Assembly (NCBI GenBank): GCA_020634235.1
Contig: JACKCB010000004.1
Location: forward strand, 62,001-126,000
Direction: 5' to 3'
DNA from: Ardenticatenaceae bacterium
GTDB lineage: Bacteria > Chloroflexota > Anaerolineae > Promineifilales > Promineifilaceae
Length of the DNA: 64,000 nucleotides
Part shown: one piece after another, positions 61,209 through 64,000 of the stretch
Position numbering within the stretch: position 1 is the first letter of the stretch
Layout: each line of letters begins with the position of its first letter
Translations under genes and position numbers: made by a program
Notes under the pieces: model-generated
Database searches by the model: none
The model's input: the letters and a program-made list of their open reading frames with translations, nothing else
Told to the model about the DNA's origin: nothing

Positions 61209-63014
61209 TTACGGCAGCGCCATGCAGTTGCCAGACCCCTGAATCACCGAATGGTCGGGGTTGGCCACCAGGGCACACATCATCGTTGCCCCGGCCGGCC
61301 GGTCATTCACACTATAACCCTGGAAAGGACGCGGTCCGCCGTACAGAATCCAGGGGCCGCTGCCGGGCATACCCGCCTGTTCCGGCGGCACGGTGTTGAA
61401 GAAAAAGTGAATGTGCGTGCCGGGAAGCTGCTCCACGTAGCCATACGTTTCATAGTTAACCACGTAGGTACTACCGTTCAGGGTGATGTTAAGGATTTGC
61501 ACGCTTAACCCGGCCGGGGGCGTCTCCGTCGGCGGGGGCACCAGGGTCGCCGTTGGCGGGGGCACATTGGTGGCCGTGGGCGGTTGGTTGGTCGCCGGGG
61601 CCGGTCCGGTCGCCGTGGCCGTCGCAGCATAGGCGGTGGCCGTGGGCGGCGGCTGGGTGGGCCGGGTAGTCGCCGTGGCCGGCGCGGCCGCATTCGTGGC
61701 CGTGGCCGTAGGCGGCACGCCGGCCGCCGCGGTGGCCGTCTGCGCCGGGCCAGCGCCGGCCACACTCGTCGCTTCCGCCACCGCCGTGGCCTCAACGGCT
61801 GTCGCTGCGGCTGCCGTCGCCTCGGCCACAGAGGTGGCCGTGGCGTTCTCATCCCCACCGCCGCCCAGCAAGTTAGACCCCAAGGCCCACGCGCCAATGA
61901 CGCAAATGAACAGCACAATTAGCGCCGCCCCACCAATGCCGATAGCCAGGAAAGGGACCTTACGCTTCCCGGCCGGGGCCAGCGCCGGTTGGGGGCCAGA
62001 TTGGGGCACTGCCTGCGGGGTCGACTGGGCCGCGGCCGGTGGCGGGGCCGCCGTCGCCTGCGGCGGGCGGGCAGCGGGGGTGGGCCTGGCCGGCGGTGGG
62101 GCGGTCGGCACCGGTTCAATCACCGTGGCCGCGGCCGTGATGGGGGCGACGGCCGCAGCCACGGCCGGGGCAGACAGATCCACCGCGCGCAGCGCCGCCA
62201 CGAATTCCCCCGCCGTGCGATAGCGCTGGTTCGGGTCCTTGGCCAGGGCGCGGTTCACCACGGCCAGCAGCCCCGCCGGCAAATCCGGCCGGAACTGGCG
62301 CAAATCCGGCACGGGGTCAGTGACGTGCATCATCATCGTCGTCATGGCCGAATCCGCCTCAAATGGAGCCCGGCCGGCCAGCATCTCATACAGCATCACC
62401 CCCAGCGAGTAGATGTCGGTGCGCCCGTCGATATTGGCGCTGCGAATCTGCTCCGGCGACATATAGCGCGCCGTGCCTATGGTGGCCCCGGTGGCGGTGT
62501 GCTGTGTACCGCCCATAATCTTCACAATGCCGAAGTCCATCAAGATGGCCTGGTTGTGCACGTTTAGCATCACATTGGCCGGCTTCACATCGCGGTGCAC
62601 CAGGTTGCGGCTGTGGGCATAATCCAGCGCATCGGCCACACTGGTGGCAATCGACAGCACCTCGTTCAGGTCCATGCGCCGCCCCACCGCTTGCAGCCGC
62701 TTCATGCGGTCGTGCAGCGTTTCGCCAGGGATGAACTCGAAGACGATGTAGTACGTGTCGCCATCGTGGTTGAAATCATAAATCTGGATGATGTTGGGGT
62801 GGCGCAGTTGGGCCACCGTGGTGGCTTCTTCCTCAAAGCGGCGTACAAAGGAGGGATCATCCGAGAGGTGGGTATGAATGAGCTTCACGGCCACTACGCG
62901 CCGCAAGTTGGGGTCAGTGGCCTGGTAGACCGCCGACATGCCCCCCTGGCCCAGCAGTTTCTCAATCTGATACCGGCCACCGATTGTTTCACCAATCCAG
63001 TTTGGTTTTGCCAT
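61209..63014 (-). CDS. PknB-type Ser/Thr protein kinase with outer C-terminal domain
   Basis: 601 residues, GGAGGACAG before the ATG. The kinase domain (about 14-275) has all key residues: Gly-rich LGQGGMSAVY, Lys44, HRDVKPAN with catalytic Asp143, DFG at 161-163, and GTARYMSPEQ. A Pro/Ala-rich juxtamembrane stretch leads to one transmembrane helix (about 351-378). A long Thr/Ala/Pro stalk (about 380-500) carries an about 95-residue outer domain (LSVQILNITLNGSTYVVNYE to the C-terminus) with a beta-sandwich look, presumably the sensor. No PASTA repeats. It could phosphorylate the FHA-ABC transporter encoded at 41-45 kb. The gene lies between malQ and the biosynthetic cluster without obvious operon partners. 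Confidence 0.93.
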   Translation of the reverse strand: MAKPNWIGETIGGRYQIEKLLGQGGMSAVYQATDPNLRRVVAVKLIHTHLSDDPSFVRRFEEEATTVAQLRHPNIIQIYDFNHDGDTYYIVFEFIPGETLHDRMKRLQAVGRRMDLNEVLSIATSVADALDYAHSRNLVHRDVKPANVMLNVHNQAILMDFGIVKIMGGTQHTATGATIGTARYMSPEQIRSANIDGRTDIYSLGVMLYEMLAGRAPFEADSAMTTMMMHVTDPVPDLRQFRPDLPAGLLAVVNRALAKDPNQRYRTAGEFVAALRAVDLSAPAVAAAVAPITAAATVIEPVPTAPPPARPTPAARPPQATAAPPPAAAQSTPQAVPQSGPQPALAPAGKRKVPFLAIGIGGAALIVLFICVIGAWALGSNLLGGGGDENATATSVAEATAAAATAVEATAVAEATSVAGAGPAQTATAAAGVPPTATATNAAAPATATTRPTQPPPTATAYAATATATGPAPATNQPPTATNVPPPTATLVPPPTETPPAGLSVQILNITLNGSTYVVNYETYGYVEQLPGTHIHFFFNTVPPEQAGMPGSGPWILYGGPRPFQGYSVNDRPAGATMMCALVANPDHSVIQGSGNCMALP

Positions 63015-63065
63015 CTCTGTCCTCCGCTATGGTTAGTGAGTGTCTAAAAACAACTTCCCTTTTTT

Positions 63066-63117
63066 GTTTGTAGTAGCCGCTTTAGCGGTCTGGGCGGCTG
63101 AAGCCGCTACTACAAAC
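63066..63117. repeat. Imperfect intergenic hairpin
   Basis: GTTTGTAGTAGC and GCTACTACAAAC pair perfectly, followed inward by imperfect GC-rich arms around a TCTGGG loop. It lies between malQ and the kinase gene. It lacks a U-tail on the transcribed strand, so a dispersed intergenic palindrome is more likely than a terminator. About 100 bp to the right, GGGCCTGTTT is directly repeated near 63210-63232. Confidence 0.7.
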
Positions 63118-63240
63118 TAATTTCTGGACGCTCACTTAATAATACGAACTGCAAGGTAATAAACGTCAATACTAGTCGGAAATACAGCCGCTTTTCAGAT
63201 TACGCCTGCTTGGGCCTGTTTGGGCCTGTTTTGTGCCCGC

Positions 63241-64000
63241 TCAATTTGCACTTCCGGCCGGGTCGTCCCCGGCCGGGTCCGGTTCCGGCTCAGGGGCACG
63301 GCCATACAACTCAGTCAGTTCACGCAGGCGGTGGGCAATGAGGTCGGTGAGCATGTCGGCCGTGTAGCGCCACTGCCAGTTGCCGCTTTCCCGGCCGGGG
63401 TAATTCATGCGCGCCTCGTTACCCAGATTCATCAGGTCCTGCATGGGGATCACCGCCGTATCGGCCACCGACGCATGAGCCAGCCGGATCATATCCCAGA
63501 CCACGTCGTGGCCATCACGCGCCAGGTAGCGGCGCACGTGGTCCTGCTCATACCCATCCGCGTTGCGATACCAGCCCAGCGTCGTCTCATTGTCATGCGT
63601 ACCCGTATACACCACACAGTTGGGCGTCTGGAAACTGTGCGGCAGGAAGCTGCTGTTGCGCTCGCCGCCAAAGGCAAACTGCAAAATCTTCATGCCCGGC
63701 AGGTCAAAATCATCGCGCAGCGCCTCTACGCCGGGAGTGATTACCCCCAAATCCTCGGCGATGATGGGCAGTTCGCCCAATTGTGCTTGCAGAGCGTGGA
63801 ACAGGCGGTGCTCCGGTCCCTTCACCCATTGGCCAACCACCGCCGTCGGCTCCGTGGCCGGAATCTCCCAGTACGCCTCAAAACCACGAAAATGGTCAAT
63901 GCGCACAATGTCCACCTGGGTGAAGGTCATCTCCAGGCGGGCCACCCACCAGGCGTACTCATTGGCCGCCATCTTATCCCAGCGGTAAAGCGGGTTGCCC
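63241..64000 (-). CDS. malQ: 4-alpha-glucanotransferase (amylomaltase), C-terminal part
   Basis: Partial: the frame runs off the right edge (its last visible upstream residues read GNPLYRWDK), leaving about 252 codons. GH77 motifs are clear: WWVARLEMTF, VDIVRIDHFRGFEAYW with the nucleophile Asp, IIAEDLGVITPGV with the acid/base Glu, and YTGTHDNETTLGWY with the transition-state Asp. The enzyme transfers maltodextrin segments between alpha-1,4-glucans in glycogen/maltose metabolism in the cytoplasm. The C-terminal about 20 residues are an unusual Pro/Glu/Asp-rich tail containing two copies of the CCCGGCCGGG palindrome, read as DPAGDDPAG. Confidence 0.93.
   Translation of the reverse strand, partial: GNPLYRWDKMAANEYAWWVARLEMTFTQVDIVRIDHFRGFEAYWEIPATEPTAVVGQWVKGPEHRLFHALQAQLGELPIIAEDLGVITPGVEALRDDFDLPGMKILQFAFGGERNSSFLPHSFQTPNCVVYTGTHDNETTLGWYRNADGYEQDHVRRYLARDGHDVVWDMIRLAHASVADTAVIPMQDLMNLGNEARMNYPGRESGNWQWRYTADMLTDLIAHRLRELTELYGRAPEPEPDPAGDDPAGSAN

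Larger units (their letters stand above)
2777..63280. repeat. Dispersed highly iterated palindrome CCCGGCCGGG
   Basis: The 10-bp palindrome is scattered through the window, in genes and gaps, e.g. 2777-2786, 2792-2801, 2838-2847 and 3967-3976. I see about two to three per kb, while under one per 64 kb would be expected from base composition alone. In coding DNA it is read in all three frames, as PAG, RPG or PGR/GR(V/D). None is seen in about 27.04-31.9 kb. It recalls the highly iterated palindrome HIP1 of cyanobacteria in behaviour, not in sequence. Confidence 0.85.

Overview
The window is a high-GC bacterial chromosome fragment. The sequence suggests a member of the Chloroflexota, probably an Anaerolineae/Ardenticatenia-like lineage. 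This rests on general style (Ala/Thr/Pro-rich lipoprotein linkers, a PknB-type kinase with an outer C-terminal domain, multi-FHA ABCG transporters, giant RHS and PKD surface proteins) and is an inference, not a marker-gene assignment. A 10-bp palindrome, CCCGGCCGGG, recurs at roughly two to three copies per kb almost throughout, inside and outside genes. It is missing from the lower-GC RHS island at about 27.04-31.9 kb.

Layout. 1-3.9 kb: a sugar-type ABC substrate-binding lipoprotein whose binding domain is tandemly duplicated in frame, its LacI-type regulator, a perfect 32-bp operator overlapping a promoter, and a terminator. 4.0-5.3 kb: an ATP-grasp ligase. 5.5-8.9 kb: a complete succinate dehydrogenase operon (sdhA-sdhB-two membrane anchors). 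8.9-11.3 kb: two paralogous zinc-binding-domain methyltransferases. 11.6-27.0 kb: an exported-protein operon of a small protein, a 1956-residue RHS/YD-repeat protein and a 3092-residue PKD/DUF11/FG-GAP protein. 27.2-31.9 kb: a low-GC RHS island with two RHS C-terminal tips, each followed 16-17 bp downstream by a small membrane-anchored protein. One tip ends in an M15 (VanY-like) peptidoglycan peptidase. 31.8-36.6 kb: a DUF2723 membrane protein, an FMN split-barrel protein, a glutaminyl cyclase lipoprotein and a CrtI-like oxidoreductase. 36.7-45.7 kb: two histidine kinases, two lipoproteins and a four-FHA ABCG-type transporter. 45.7-46.5 kb: an 800-bp intergenic region with short repeats. 46.5-61.2 kb: a biosynthetic cluster. 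61.2-64 kb: a PknB-type kinase and the C-terminal part of 4-alpha-glucanotransferase, cut by the right edge.

The two systems most worth attention are the biosynthetic cluster and the RHS island. The cluster centres on one 3294-residue protein, read as FAAL-ACP-KS-AT-ACP-C-A-PCP-reductase. It should load a free fatty acid, add one extender unit without beta-keto reduction, couple one amino acid and release reductively. A methyltransferase, glycosyltransferase, single-pass repeat protein, sulfotransferase and SDR follow on the same strand, which suggests a decorated, surface-associated lipid-amino acid. The RHS island looks like an acquired polymorphic-toxin locus: two exchangeable tips share a nearly identical core, sit beside putative immunity genes, and have left a scrambled 250-bp copy of their 5' end inside the neighbouring PKD gene.

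No tRNA, rRNA, CRISPR array, transposase or integrase was recognised. All assignments are by eye from translated motifs.
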